Shown one piece after another: positions 1-8,795 of a stretch of 20,097 nucleotides of DNA. Where the stretch lies: contig CAJJYX010000039.1 in the NCBI GenBank assembly GCA_905197435.1, positions 1 to 20,097 of the forward strand, in the 5' to 3' direction. The first letter of the stretch is position 1. Each line of letters opens with the position of its first letter. Both the position numbers and the translations under genes were made by a program. Source of the stretch: an uncultured Bacteroides sp. Lineage in GTDB: Bacteria > Bacteroidota > Bacteroidia > Bacteroidales > Bacteroidaceae. The notes beneath the pieces are model-generated. The model was not told the DNA's origin. It did not search any database and worked only from the letters and a program-made list of their open reading frames with translations.

Positions 1-54
1 TCTATGGATATAGTTTATTAATCAAAAAAGCGTCTAGCTAAATCAGGAAAAGAC

Positions 55-86
55 ATGCGGACTAAAAAAGCAACTTTTCTTAACGA
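55..86 (+). other. Probable frameshift in the SusC start region (A6 run at 64-69)
   Basis: ATG 55 opens MRTKK but ends at a stop after 18 codons. If the A6 run at 64-69 were A5, the same ATG would read MRTKKQLFLTMLLLAGV and continue in frame with the SusC body, giving a textbook signal peptide (two lysines, hydrophobic core, SIA cleavage region). In the SusC frame there is no ATG, GTG or TTG between the stop at 35-37 and ATG 86. A sequencing or assembly error, a real inactivating mutation, or A-tract slippage would all fit. Confidence 0.7.
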
Positions 87-3000
87 TGCTTTTATTAGCA
101 GGAGTTTGTAATGTGTCAATTGCTATTCCCATCCAGACAGAAGTTACACAACAAACCCGAAAGGTGAGCGGAACGGTTATTTCCAAAGAAGACAATATGC
201 CTGTGACAGGAGCTACTGTATTGGTAGAAGGAACCAGCATCGGAGCCATTACAGACATTAATGGGAAATTCACTCTGAACAATGTGCCTGCAGATGCAAA
301 GAAGCTCAGAATTTCTTTTGTCGGATTAGTGACACAGACTCTGCCTATCCAGTCTGATATGACGATATTTTTGGAAAGTGACACTCAGATGATGGACGAA
401 GTCATCGTGGTAGCTTACGGTACCTCAAAGAAAAGCTCATTCACCGGCTCTGCCAGTCTGATAAATGCGGACAAACTTGAAGCCAAACCGGTAACAACCA
501 TCACCAACGCGCTGGTGGGTGCCACATCGGGAGTACAAGTGACAACCGCAAACGGCCAACCCGGTTCAACGCCCTCTATCTATATCCGCGGTGTAGGGTC
601 ATTCGGAGCCAGCAACAGCCCGCTAATCGTTTTAGACGGCATGCCTTACGACAATTCTATCAGTAGCATCAATCCTAACGATATTGAGAGCCTGACAGTG
701 CTGAAAGATGCAGCATCTTCCGCACTTTATGGTTCGCGTGCCGCCAACGGTGTGATTATGATTACCACCAAAAAAGGGCATAAAGAGAGAATGAGTGTCA
801 ATCTTAAATTCAACCAAGGTATAACTGCCAAACAAGGCAGCGACTACAAGAAGGTAGGAGTGAACGACTATGTAACGCTCTACTGGGAAAACCTGCGCAA
901 TCAATATGTACGGGACGGTAAAAGTTGGGAAACAGCAGGTGCAGAAGCTGCAATGAACCTATTCGACAATCTCTCTTATAACCCCTTCAACATACCACGT
1001 GACCAAGTGATTAGCAGCACGGGAGCCGTAAATCCCGACGCACAGCTTCTGTGGGCGGACGACACCGATTGGGAAGATGCCATTCAGCGCTTGGGCAGCC
1101 GTACGGATGCCTCGGTTTCTATCAGTGGAGGCACGGAGAAAAGTGATTATTTCACTTCCATCGGTTACACGAATGAACAGGGCTACATCATCGGTTCGCA
1201 ATTCAAGCGCTACACGGCACGTGCCAATGTCAATTCACAAGTCACCCAATGGCTGAAAGTCGGGACCAACCTGTCGGCCAATATGAGTTATAGCGACGGC
1301 AATCAGAATGAAAGCCAGGGAAACAACATCAACCCCTTCCGGTTTGTACGCTACGTAGGTCCTATCTATCCTATCCACGCACACAATCCTGAAACCGGTG
1401 AATACTTAAGAGATGCCAACGGTGATCTGATTTACGACTTCGGAACCGGCTATTCCGTAAATGGGATAGAAGTTCCTACCCGTGACTACGTTTCGGGCAA
1501 CAATCCCGCATTGGAGTTACAGAAGAATTATGACAGTAAAAAGCGGAATACCCTCAATGCAAAGGTATACGCCGAAGTCTCTTTCTTAAAAGACTTCAAG
1601 TTTACTTTCAACGGAGGCGTGGGAGCCAATTCCTATTTATCTTCTTCGGCATCTATCGTCTATCCCGAAAAAGGGAATACCGGTAGCGCCACGAAAAGCA
1701 ATTCATTTACCACAACCTGGACTTTTAATGAGTTGCTGACTTATAGCAAAGTAATAGACAAGCACCATTTTGATATCTTGCTGGGACATGAAAGTTATGA
1801 ATATGAGTACAATTATCTGACCGCTTCCATGAAGGAGCAGAAGTTTGACAACAACTATGAATTGGGGAACTATGCCAATTTGAATACCACCCCCAATTCC
1901 TATACCCACAAGTATGCTACAGAAGGCTACCTTTCACGTTTCAACTACGATTACAACAGTAAATACTTTGTATCCGGTTCTTTCCGCCGCGATGGGTCGT
2001 CACGCTTTTATAAAGACTCCCGTTGGGGTAACTTCTGGTCAATAGGAGGCGGATGGCGCATTGATAAAGAGAAATTCATGAGCAAATTCGAGTTCATTGA
2101 TTTATTAAAGCTGAGAGCCTCCTACGGTGAAGTAGGAAATGATGACATTGGAGGCTATTATCCTTGGAGAGCTACCTATGAAAATGCCCAAAACGCAGGA
2201 GAAGCCGGATATATTCAAAGCTCACTGGGCAACAAGAATTTGCAATGGGAAGTATCACACAACTTTGACGTTGCAGTGGAATTTGGTTTCCTCAATAAAG
2301 TCAGAGGTAGCATAGAGTATTTCAACCGTAAGTCAAGTAATTTATTGTTCTCTGTCCCACTGTCTTTCTCTACCGGTATGGAGTCTCAGGATATGAATGC
2401 AGGAAGCATGTACAACCGAGGCATCGAAGTGGAAATAAACACCAATATATTCGACCGGAAAGATTTTACTTGGGATGTGAACGTAAACGCTACCCACATC
2501 AAAAACAAGGTTACGGATTTACCTGTCGACCCGTTCATCAGCGGCAAGCATAAAGTAGAAGAAGGGCATTCCCGTTACGAATTCTACCTGAGACAATGGA
2601 GGGGTGTTGATCCGGCAACCGGAAGCAGCCTTTATCTGCCTAATGAAACAGCTTTGAAAGAATCCGAGTCATTGGTCGATGTGAACGGAACCACTTACAC
2701 CACCAATATAAATGAAGCGTTGGAAGATTACTGCGGTGATGCCATGCCTAAAGTAAGCGGCGGTATCAGTACCAACCTGACCTATAAAGGATTCAACCTT
2801 GCCCTGACATTTTACTATCAGTTGGGTGGCAAGATGTATGACACGGCTTATTCTTCCCTGATGTCACCGGGCACCGGTTCATTATCTTACTCCACCATGC
2901 ATGTAGATATATTGAAACGCTGGCAGAAACCGGGTGATATAACCAATGTGCCCAGGGTCTCCAATGGCAGCGACGCCACTAACCTGACCGGCTCGTCTAC

Positions 3001-3247
3001 CCAATGGCTTGTTTCTTCAAATATGCTGGAGTTGTCCACCATCAACTTCGGGTACCCCTTCCCTAAGACCTGGATCAGCCGTTTCAGCCTATCCGACTTG
3101 AAACTCTATTTCTCTGCCGAGAATGTATTCCAGGTTACAAAGAGACAAGGCATATACCCGCGTAAAAACATTTCAGGCTATGCCAGCAACGGAGATGTTT
3201 ATCTGCCGTCCAGAGTATTTACAATGGGACTTAATCTGACATTCTAA
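86..3247 (+). CDS. SusC/RagA-family TonB-dependent outer-membrane transporter (start region frameshifted)
   Basis: Outer-membrane TonB-dependent importer that works with the SusD lipoprotein encoded next. Numbering from the ATG at 86: a CarboxypepD_reg-like domain (about 26-95, KVSGTVISKED then ITDINGKFTL), a TonB-box-like stretch at 104-112 (DEVIVVAYG), a plug domain with the SusC hallmark YGSRAANGVIMITTKKG (215-231), then a long beta-barrel rich in aromatic alternation ending in FTMGLNLTF. The length, 1053 residues, is normal for SusC. The ATG at 86 is only the first in-frame start: it gives a signal peptide without its basic n-region. The natural start is probably ATG 55, one frame away (see the entry at 55-86). 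The SusD gene follows after 28 bases. The substrate cannot be read from the sequence; the neighbours suggest peptides or amino-acyl amides. Confidence 0.95.
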   Translation: MLLLAGVCNVSIAIPIQTEVTQQTRKVSGTVISKEDNMPVTGATVLVEGTSIGAITDINGKFTLNNVPADAKKLRISFVGLVTQTLPIQSDMTIFLESDTQMMDEVIVVAYGTSKKSSFTGSASLINADKLEAKPVTTITNALVGATSGVQVTTANGQPGSTPSIYIRGVGSFGASNSPLIVLDGMPYDNSISSINPNDIESLTVLKDAASSALYGSRAANGVIMITTKKGHKERMSVNLKFNQGITAKQGSDYKKVGVNDYVTLYWENLRNQYVRDGKSWETAGAEAAMNLFDNLSYNPFNIPRDQVISSTGAVNPDAQLLWADDTDWEDAIQRLGSRTDASVSISGGTEKSDYFTSIGYTNEQGYIIGSQFKRYTARANVNSQVTQWLKVGTNLSANMSYSDGNQNESQGNNINPFRFVRYVGPIYPIHAHNPETGEYLRDANGDLIYDFGTGYSVNGIEVPTRDYVSGNNPALELQKNYDSKKRNTLNAKVYAEVSFLKDFKFTFNGGVGANSYLSSSASIVYPEKGNTGSATKSNSFTTTWTFNELLTYSKVIDKHHFDILLGHESYEYEYNYLTASMKEQKFDNNYELGNYANLNTTPNSYTHKYATEGYLSRFNYDYNSKYFVSGSFRRDGSSRFYKDSRWGNFWSIGGGWRIDKEKFMSKFEFIDLLKLRASYGEVGNDDIGGYYPWRATYENAQNAGEAGYIQSSLGNKNLQWEVSHNFDVAVEFGFLNKVRGSIEYFNRKSSNLLFSVPLSFSTGMESQDMNAGSMYNRGIEVEINTNIFDRKDFTWDVNVNATHIKNKVTDLPVDPFISGKHKVEEGHSRYEFYLRQWRGVDPATGSSLYLPNETALKESESLVDVNGTTYTTNINEALEDYCGDAMPKVSGGISTNLTYKGFNLALTFYYQLGGKMYDTAYSSLMSPGTGSLSYSTMHVDILKRWQKPGDITNVPRVSNGSDATNLTGSSTQWLVSSNMLELSTINFGYPFPKTWISRFSLSDLKLYFSAENVFQVTKRQGIYPRKNISGYASNGDVYLPSRVFTMGLNLTF

Positions 3248-3275
3248 ACGTTTTATCCACTTAGAAAAGAATCGT

Positions 3276-4877
3276 ATGAAGAAGATAATAATAATTGCAG
3301 CACTCTCTGCATCCATGATAGGGCTCTGCTCATGTGCAGACAGCTTCATGGAAACCAAATCCACGCAGACTGTAGATCAGTCGCAAATGTTTGAAACCAC
3401 GGCCGGAGGAATGATGGCTGTCAACGGTTTGCACAAATTGATGTATACTCCCTCACTCTCCAGCTCGTATGCACAAGGAGGATTCCAGACTTTCATGATA
3501 TGGATGGACATGATGGGAGAAGACCTGGTATACACCCGTGCCAATGCCCAATTCCAATCATCGGCAAAGTGGACTCTGCACCGCAACGTATCGTCCAGCC
3601 ATTTGGAATATCATTATAAGCTGTTCTACAGATTCATATCCAATGCCAATATGATTATCCTCAACATCGACAATGCCACTGGCACACAAGAGGAACGGGA
3701 TTATATCAAAGGCCAAGCTTTAGCCTACCGGGCTTTTGCTTACTTCAATCTGGTGCAATGCTGGGGAGAACGTTATAAAGCAGGAGAAAGCAATGAACAA
3801 TTAGGCGTTATTCTGCGGACAGATAATTCGACAAACAACCTGCCCCGTTCCAGTGTGGAACAGGTATATGCCCAGATTAATGAAGATTTGGACAACTCCA
3901 TCGAATTGCTGTCACACGTGACTACTTTAAAGAAAATAAACAAATCACATATCGATGTCCATGTGGCACGCGGTTTGAAGGCACGTGTACTGTTGACCCA
4001 GGGCAGGTGGCTGGAAGCTGCAGAAATGGCAAAACAAGTGGTTGAGAAGTCGGGTGCCAAACTGCAAGACGATACCTATACCACTCTCAAGAACCGCATG
4101 AGCGACCAGAGCAATACCGAATGGCTTTGGGGCAAGAAAGGACAGGAAGACCAGGCAGGTACACTGAAGGACTTCCATAGCTTTATGTCGAACAAGAATG
4201 TCAGCTATAACAAGAACACGCCACGCGCCATTTATAACTTGCTCTACAATAAGATTTCGGATACCGATGTACGCAAAACCTTATGGTTCCCTCGCGCACA
4301 AGATCCCAAAGCAACTCCCAAGCCTGTTGTTCCCACCGGCGGCTACATCCGTAACTACATGGCAAACAAGTTCTTACTGGCCGACGAGAATGCCAAGTGC
4401 GGCGATGTCCCCTGGATGCGCCTGCCCGAGATGATGTTGGTTGAAGCCGAAGGCTATGCCCGTGCCGGCAAATATGCCGAAGCAGCCGATGCACTCTATC
4501 CGTTGGCTCACCACCGTGACCCGGAATATCAACTATCTACCAAGACCGGAGAGGAACTGATAGAAGAAATCATGTTCCAAAGACGTATTGAACTGTGGGG
4601 AGAAGGATTCCGCTTCCTCGATCTGAAGCGCTTGAACATGCCGTTGGATAGAGGTCCCAAGCCCCGTACCGAATTAGGATACAGCGACGCTCCATGGAAC
4701 AGCAACACCACCATGCCGACCAATGTGGATCCCGAAGCTTCTAATTACAATATGTACGACGCACACCCGATGGGTGAAGAAAACCGTTACAGAGAAGCCG
4801 GCCACAAGGAGTGGCAATGGGTGTTCCCCAAAGATGAATGTGCAGTAAACCCGGAATGTAAACAAAATCCATTATAA
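3276..4877 (+). CDS. SusD/RagB-family nutrient-binding outer-membrane lipoprotein
   Basis: Surface lipoprotein that caps the SusC barrel and captures the substrate. The N-terminus is a lipoprotein signal (KKIIIIAAL core, LCSC with Cys20 as lipidation site, followed by ADSFMETKSTQTV, the usual SusD-type tether). The family's helical TPR scaffold is visible around 147-166 (GQALAYRAFAYFNLVQCWGE) and 230-252, and the conserved C-terminal motif is at about 428-454 (EEIMFQRRIELWGEGF, then FLDLKRLN). At 533 residues it is full length. Its TAA stop shares one base with the next ATG (TAATG), so translation is probably coupled to the M14 peptidase, linking capture to peptide cleavage. Confidence 0.95.
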   Translation: MKKIIIIAALSASMIGLCSCADSFMETKSTQTVDQSQMFETTAGGMMAVNGLHKLMYTPSLSSSYAQGGFQTFMIWMDMMGEDLVYTRANAQFQSSAKWTLHRNVSSSHLEYHYKLFYRFISNANMIILNIDNATGTQEERDYIKGQALAYRAFAYFNLVQCWGERYKAGESNEQLGVILRTDNSTNNLPRSSVEQVYAQINEDLDNSIELLSHVTTLKKINKSHIDVHVARGLKARVLLTQGRWLEAAEMAKQVVEKSGAKLQDDTYTTLKNRMSDQSNTEWLWGKKGQEDQAGTLKDFHSFMSNKNVSYNKNTPRAIYNLLYNKISDTDVRKTLWFPRAQDPKATPKPVVPTGGYIRNYMANKFLLADENAKCGDVPWMRLPEMMLVEAEGYARAGKYAEAADALYPLAHHRDPEYQLSTKTGEELIEEIMFQRRIELWGEGFRFLDLKRLNMPLDRGPKPRTELGYSDAPWNSNTTMPTNVDPEASNYNMYDAHPMGEENRYREAGHKEWQWVFPKDECAVNPECKQNPL

Positions 4878-7450
4878 TGAAAAAGATATCTTTTATATGC
4901 TTGCTGCTCCTGCTGGCAGCAAGCATCGCTGCGCAGCCGCAGCCCGAACAATACACCTACGATTTATCATACTTCCTGCCGGAGGGCAACTATACTTATG
5001 AAAAAAGCATCCCGACTCCCGAGAGCGTACTCGGTTTTCAACTTGGGCAGCAACACGCAGACTGGGGACAAGTCGTGAAATATATGGAGACTCTGGCTGC
5101 TGCCAGCAGCCGGGTCACCGTAAAGGAGATGGGACGCACCTACCAGCACCGTCCGTTTCTGGAAGTTATCTTTACCTCGGCAGAGAATCAGAAGAAGATA
5201 GACCGGATAAAAGAAGAACACTTCAAACTGAGTGATGTCAACCGGTCCGGTTCGTTGTCACTGAAGGATATGCCGATCGTAGTGAACCTCATTTACAGCA
5301 TCCACGGAAATGAGCCTTCCGGAGTCAATGCCTCTCTGGCTGTTGCCTATTTCCTGACCGCTGCCGAAGGAGAGGAGATAAAGAACCTGCTGGACAATAC
5401 AATCATAGTAATGACTCCCGGAGCAAATCCGGACGGAATCAACCGTTTTGCCTCCTGGGTGAACTCCTCCCGAAGCCTGACCGATGTGAGCGATCTGAAT
5501 TCACGGGAGTTTCTGGAGCCCTGGCCTTCCAGCCGTACCAACCATTACTGGGCCGACTGTAACCGTGACTGGTTAATGGCACAACACCCCGAAGGCATCA
5601 ACGGTCTGAACACCTACTTCGACTGGCTGCCCAATATCGTAGTGGACCAGCACGAACAAGGTTCTGCCCGCCCCTATTATTTCAGCCCCGGACATCCCAA
5701 ACGCACACACCCGTTCACCCCTCAACTCAACCAGGACCTGACAGCCGAGATTTCTTCTTATTGCGCAAAAGAACTGGATAGAATCGGGACAGGATATTAT
5801 TCGAAAGAAGGATATGACGATTATTACTATGGGAAAGGAGCTGCTTATGGTGACATTCACGGTTCTGTCTGCCTGCTGTATGAACAAGGAACATCCCGGG
5901 GGCATCTCAGAATGACCGTAAACGGCATCCGTTCCTTCGCATGGACCATCCGCAACCAAGCATTGGCATCTTATGCTACCCTGATAGCAGGATACAAAAT
6001 GAAAGACCGCCTGCTGGCCTACCAGAAAGAATATTATGAGAAGACAAACGCCGATGCCAAGAAAGAAGCCGTCAAAGGATATGTATTCGACACGCGTGGC
6101 TCCAAATCCGTAGCTTTCCATTTTCTTGAAAACATGGCACACCACCGGATTGACGTATATCATCTGGCCAAAGATTTTTCTGCCGACGGCAAACAATTCA
6201 AGAAAGAAGATGCTTACGTTATTCCCGTAGAGCAAAAATACAGCATGATGGTAAAGACTCTGATGGAGAACAGCCTGGAGTATATTGACAGCACCTTCTA
6301 CGACATTTCCACCTGGACCTTCCCGCATGCCTTCAATCTGAAATATGCTCCGGTGAAGAGCATTGCCGGACTGACAGGTGACCCAGTGACAGAAAACACC
6401 TTCCAGCCCGGGCAGGTCATCGGAGGTAAGAGCGACTATGGATACATTTTCGAAAGCAAGGAATTCTATGCCCCCAAAGTGATTTATGAATTGCAGAAGA
6501 AAGGTTTATATATCAATGTCAGCGGCAAGCCATTTACATTCCACTCCGGTGATGTAAAGAAAAAAATGGGATATGGAGCTGTGCAAGTCATGGTACAAAA
6601 CCAGCCGCTTTCCCCGGATGAGATTTATGCCATGATGCTCAGCCTTTCCAAGGAAACAGGCGTAGATATTTATGCCGCCACTACCGGATTGATGGAAGAT
6701 GTAGATTTGGCCAGTCCCTCCTATATGCCCATCAAACAACCCAAAGTCGCTATATTGGTAGGACGGACAATGGGCATCCCCGACTCCGGAGAAATTTGGT
6801 ATCTGCTGGATAAACGGTTCCAGATGCGTCCTGTGCTGATAGAAGACAACACACTGACAACCAAAAAGCTACAGCCTTACAATGTCATTGTGATGGCCAA
6901 TGGTGTTCCTGCACTCAGCAAAGCGAGCACCGCCGCCCTGAAAGAATGGATTGGCAATGGCGGTACTTTGATAGCCACAGGCAAGGCTTATGATTGGGTA
7001 AACGAGGCCGGTATCCTGGCTGTGAAAACCAAGAGTACTGCCATCAAGGCAGATTCAACCGCTTACCTCACTTATGAAGACAAGAAGACCTCCAGTGCCG
7101 GAAACACAATTTCCGGTGTCATCCTGAACTGCCACCTGGACAAAACACATCCATTGGCATGGGGACTGGACCAGGATGAGATAGCCGTAATGAAAAAAGG
7201 AAATATCATCTTCAAAAAAGATGCCGACCCATATATTTCCCCGTTGCACTATACTGCCCAACCTTTATTATCAGGCTTTCTCTCTGCAAAGAACCAAAAA
7301 CTGCTGAAAGATACTCCCTGTGTTTTTGCCAAGCCTTATAAGTCGGGGTGCGTCATCGTATTTGCAGATGACATGAACTTCCGCTCTTACTGGTTCGGAA
7401 CAAGCAAACTATTTATGAATGCCGTATTCTTCAGTGAATGCATTAAATAA
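4877..7450 (+). CDS. Exported M14-family zinc carboxypeptidase-like metallopeptidase
   Basis: Secreted or periplasmic zinc peptidase. The signal peptide (KKISFICLLLLLAASIAAQ) is cut at about residue 19-20. The M14 fold spans roughly 45-345 and all expected residues can be seen: H143 and E146 in IHGNEPSG, the N229-R230 pair in CNRDW (substrate carboxylate binding), the third zinc ligand H259 in VVDQHEQG, and a candidate general base E336 in CLLYEQG. The C-terminal half contains a glutamine-amidotransferase-like Rossmann segment from about 622 (KVAILVGRTMG) of the sort often fused to large Bacteroidetes M14 proteins; I see no evidence that this part is catalytic. The length of 857 suits this subfamily. 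The gene overlaps the SusD stop and is followed 10 bases later by the symporter. I infer that it trims imported peptides from the C-terminus; specificity is unknown. Confidence 0.9.
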   Translation: MKKISFICLLLLLAASIAAQPQPEQYTYDLSYFLPEGNYTYEKSIPTPESVLGFQLGQQHADWGQVVKYMETLAAASSRVTVKEMGRTYQHRPFLEVIFTSAENQKKIDRIKEEHFKLSDVNRSGSLSLKDMPIVVNLIYSIHGNEPSGVNASLAVAYFLTAAEGEEIKNLLDNTIIVMTPGANPDGINRFASWVNSSRSLTDVSDLNSREFLEPWPSSRTNHYWADCNRDWLMAQHPEGINGLNTYFDWLPNIVVDQHEQGSARPYYFSPGHPKRTHPFTPQLNQDLTAEISSYCAKELDRIGTGYYSKEGYDDYYYGKGAAYGDIHGSVCLLYEQGTSRGHLRMTVNGIRSFAWTIRNQALASYATLIAGYKMKDRLLAYQKEYYEKTNADAKKEAVKGYVFDTRGSKSVAFHFLENMAHHRIDVYHLAKDFSADGKQFKKEDAYVIPVEQKYSMMVKTLMENSLEYIDSTFYDISTWTFPHAFNLKYAPVKSIAGLTGDPVTENTFQPGQVIGGKSDYGYIFESKEFYAPKVIYELQKKGLYINVSGKPFTFHSGDVKKKMGYGAVQVMVQNQPLSPDEIYAMMLSLSKETGVDIYAATTGLMEDVDLASPSYMPIKQPKVAILVGRTMGIPDSGEIWYLLDKRFQMRPVLIEDNTLTTKKLQPYNVIVMANGVPALSKASTAALKEWIGNGGTLIATGKAYDWVNEAGILAVKTKSTAIKADSTAYLTYEDKKTSSAGNTISGVILNCHLDKTHPLAWGLDQDEIAVMKKGNIIFKKDADPYISPLHYTAQPLLSGFLSAKNQKLLKDTPCVFAKPYKSGCVIVFADDMNFRSYWFGTSKLFMNAVFFSECIK

Positions 7451-7460
7451 AAACATATTT

Positions 7461-8795
7461 ATGACAGACTTCACTCCCTGGACACTTTTTGTCGACGTAG
7501 GCATCATCTCTGTGTTGCTATTGGTAGGCAAACTCATGAGAGTAAAAATAAAGCTGATTCAAAAGCTATTCATCCCGCCCAGCCTCCTGGCTGGGTTTAT
7601 GGGATTGGCTTTAGGCCCCCACGGTTTCGGTGTAATCCCGCTTTCCACTCAAACCGGAGTCTATGCCGGAATACTGATAGCCTTTATTTTCGGTGCCCTG
7701 CCCCTCACTTCACAAAAAGCGAAAGGCGACGGAGCAACAATTGGAAGCATGTGGGCGTATTCCCAGGCAGGAATGCTGCTGCAATGGGCTTTCGGCGGAC
7801 TGCTCGGACTGCTTGTCCTGAACCGGATATGGCCATTGAATCCGGCATTCGGCATCACCATGCCAAGCGGTTTCTGCGGAGGACATGGCACTGCCGCTGC
7901 CATCGGGCAGGCTTTCGGGCAATTCGGCTATGATGAGATACTCACTTTGGCCATGACGGCCGCCACTTTTGGCATAGTGGCATCCGTTATCCTGGGATTG
8001 GTCATCATCAAATGGGGAACGAAGAAAAACTACACTTCGTTTCTTGCCAACTATGACGACCTGCCCCAAGAACTCCGCACCGGACTATTGCCGAATGAGA
8101 AAAGTGAAAGCATGGGAGAGAGTACTTGTTCATCCATCTCCATCGACTCGCTGACATTCAATCTGGTTATTGTCTGCACAATTGCCTTAGGAGGATATTG
8201 CATCAGCAAGGCAGTCTCTTACTTCATGCCGGGTTTCGAACTACCGGTATTCAGTTGCGCATTCGTCATAGGTATTCTTGCAAAAAGAATCTTCGACAAG
8301 ACTAAAGTCAGCAAATACATCTGCCCGCAAACTGTAGGGCATATCAGTGGGACGTTTACAGACCTGTTGGTTGTCTTTGGCATTGCTTCCATCAAAATCT
8401 CGGTGGTGGTGGAATATATCATACCTCTGCTTATATTGTTAATATCCGGCCTGATAGTAACTCTGATATACGTACTCGTGATGGCACGCAAACTAATGAA
8501 AGAATGCTGGTTTGAGAAAGCCATCTTCACTTGGGGGTGGTTCATGGGCACCATGGCGATGGGCATCGCCTTACTCCGCGTGGTAGATCCCAAAATGCAG
8601 AGCCGCTGTCTGGACAGCTACGCACTGGCATACCTGTTCATTGCCCCGGTAGAGATTTCATTAATCACATTCGCTCCGGTAGCTTTCCTGAACGGATATG
8701 GGCTCTTATTTGCAGGCATTTGCCTGGTGGCCGGCCTTGCGGTATTGATGACAGCCTCTTTGAAAGGCTGGTTTATAAAAAAACAACGATCATGA
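7461..8795 (+). CDS. gltS: Sodium/glutamate symporter, GltS (ESS) family
   Basis: Inner-membrane Na+-coupled glutamate importer. The protein is almost wholly hydrophobic, with about 10-12 membrane segments, and carries the family hallmark GGHGTAAA (residues 140-147) after the PSGFCG re-entrant region, with a second hydrophobic half from about 222 onward. I chose ATG 7461 (MTDFTPWTLF, 444 residues) rather than the upstream in-frame ATG 7419, which would overlap the peptidase gene by 32 bases and add a non-conserved 14-residue tail. The stop overlaps the next ATG (ATGA, 8792-8795). Placed after a SusCD pair and a carboxypeptidase, it probably takes up glutamate (or a similar acidic amino acid) released in the periplasm. 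The family is well supported; the exact substrate is inferred. Confidence 0.9.
   Translation: MTDFTPWTLFVDVGIISVLLLVGKLMRVKIKLIQKLFIPPSLLAGFMGLALGPHGFGVIPLSTQTGVYAGILIAFIFGALPLTSQKAKGDGATIGSMWAYSQAGMLLQWAFGGLLGLLVLNRIWPLNPAFGITMPSGFCGGHGTAAAIGQAFGQFGYDEILTLAMTAATFGIVASVILGLVIIKWGTKKNYTSFLANYDDLPQELRTGLLPNEKSESMGESTCSSISIDSLTFNLVIVCTIALGGYCISKAVSYFMPGFELPVFSCAFVIGILAKRIFDKTKVSKYICPQTVGHISGTFTDLLVVFGIASIKISVVVEYIIPLLILLISGLIVTLIYVLVMARKLMKECWFEKAIFTWGWFMGTMAMGIALLRVVDPKMQSRCLDSYALAYLFIAPVEISLITFAPVAFLNGYGLLFAGICLVAGLAVLMTASLKGWFIKKQRS

Noticed and set aside
5573..6328. 251-codon open frame on the minus strand inside the M14 gene
   Set aside because: Antisense to the conserved zinc-peptidase region, with no family pattern or expected gene signals.
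7419..7460. Extended start for the symporter
   Set aside because: It overlaps the M14 gene and adds a 14-residue polar tail; ATG 7461 begins just before the first helix.
8531..8791. Extended in-frame N-terminus for the amide hydrolase
   Set aside because: It overlaps the symporter gene in another frame, would bury the signal peptide and would prevent exposure of the nucleophile C26.
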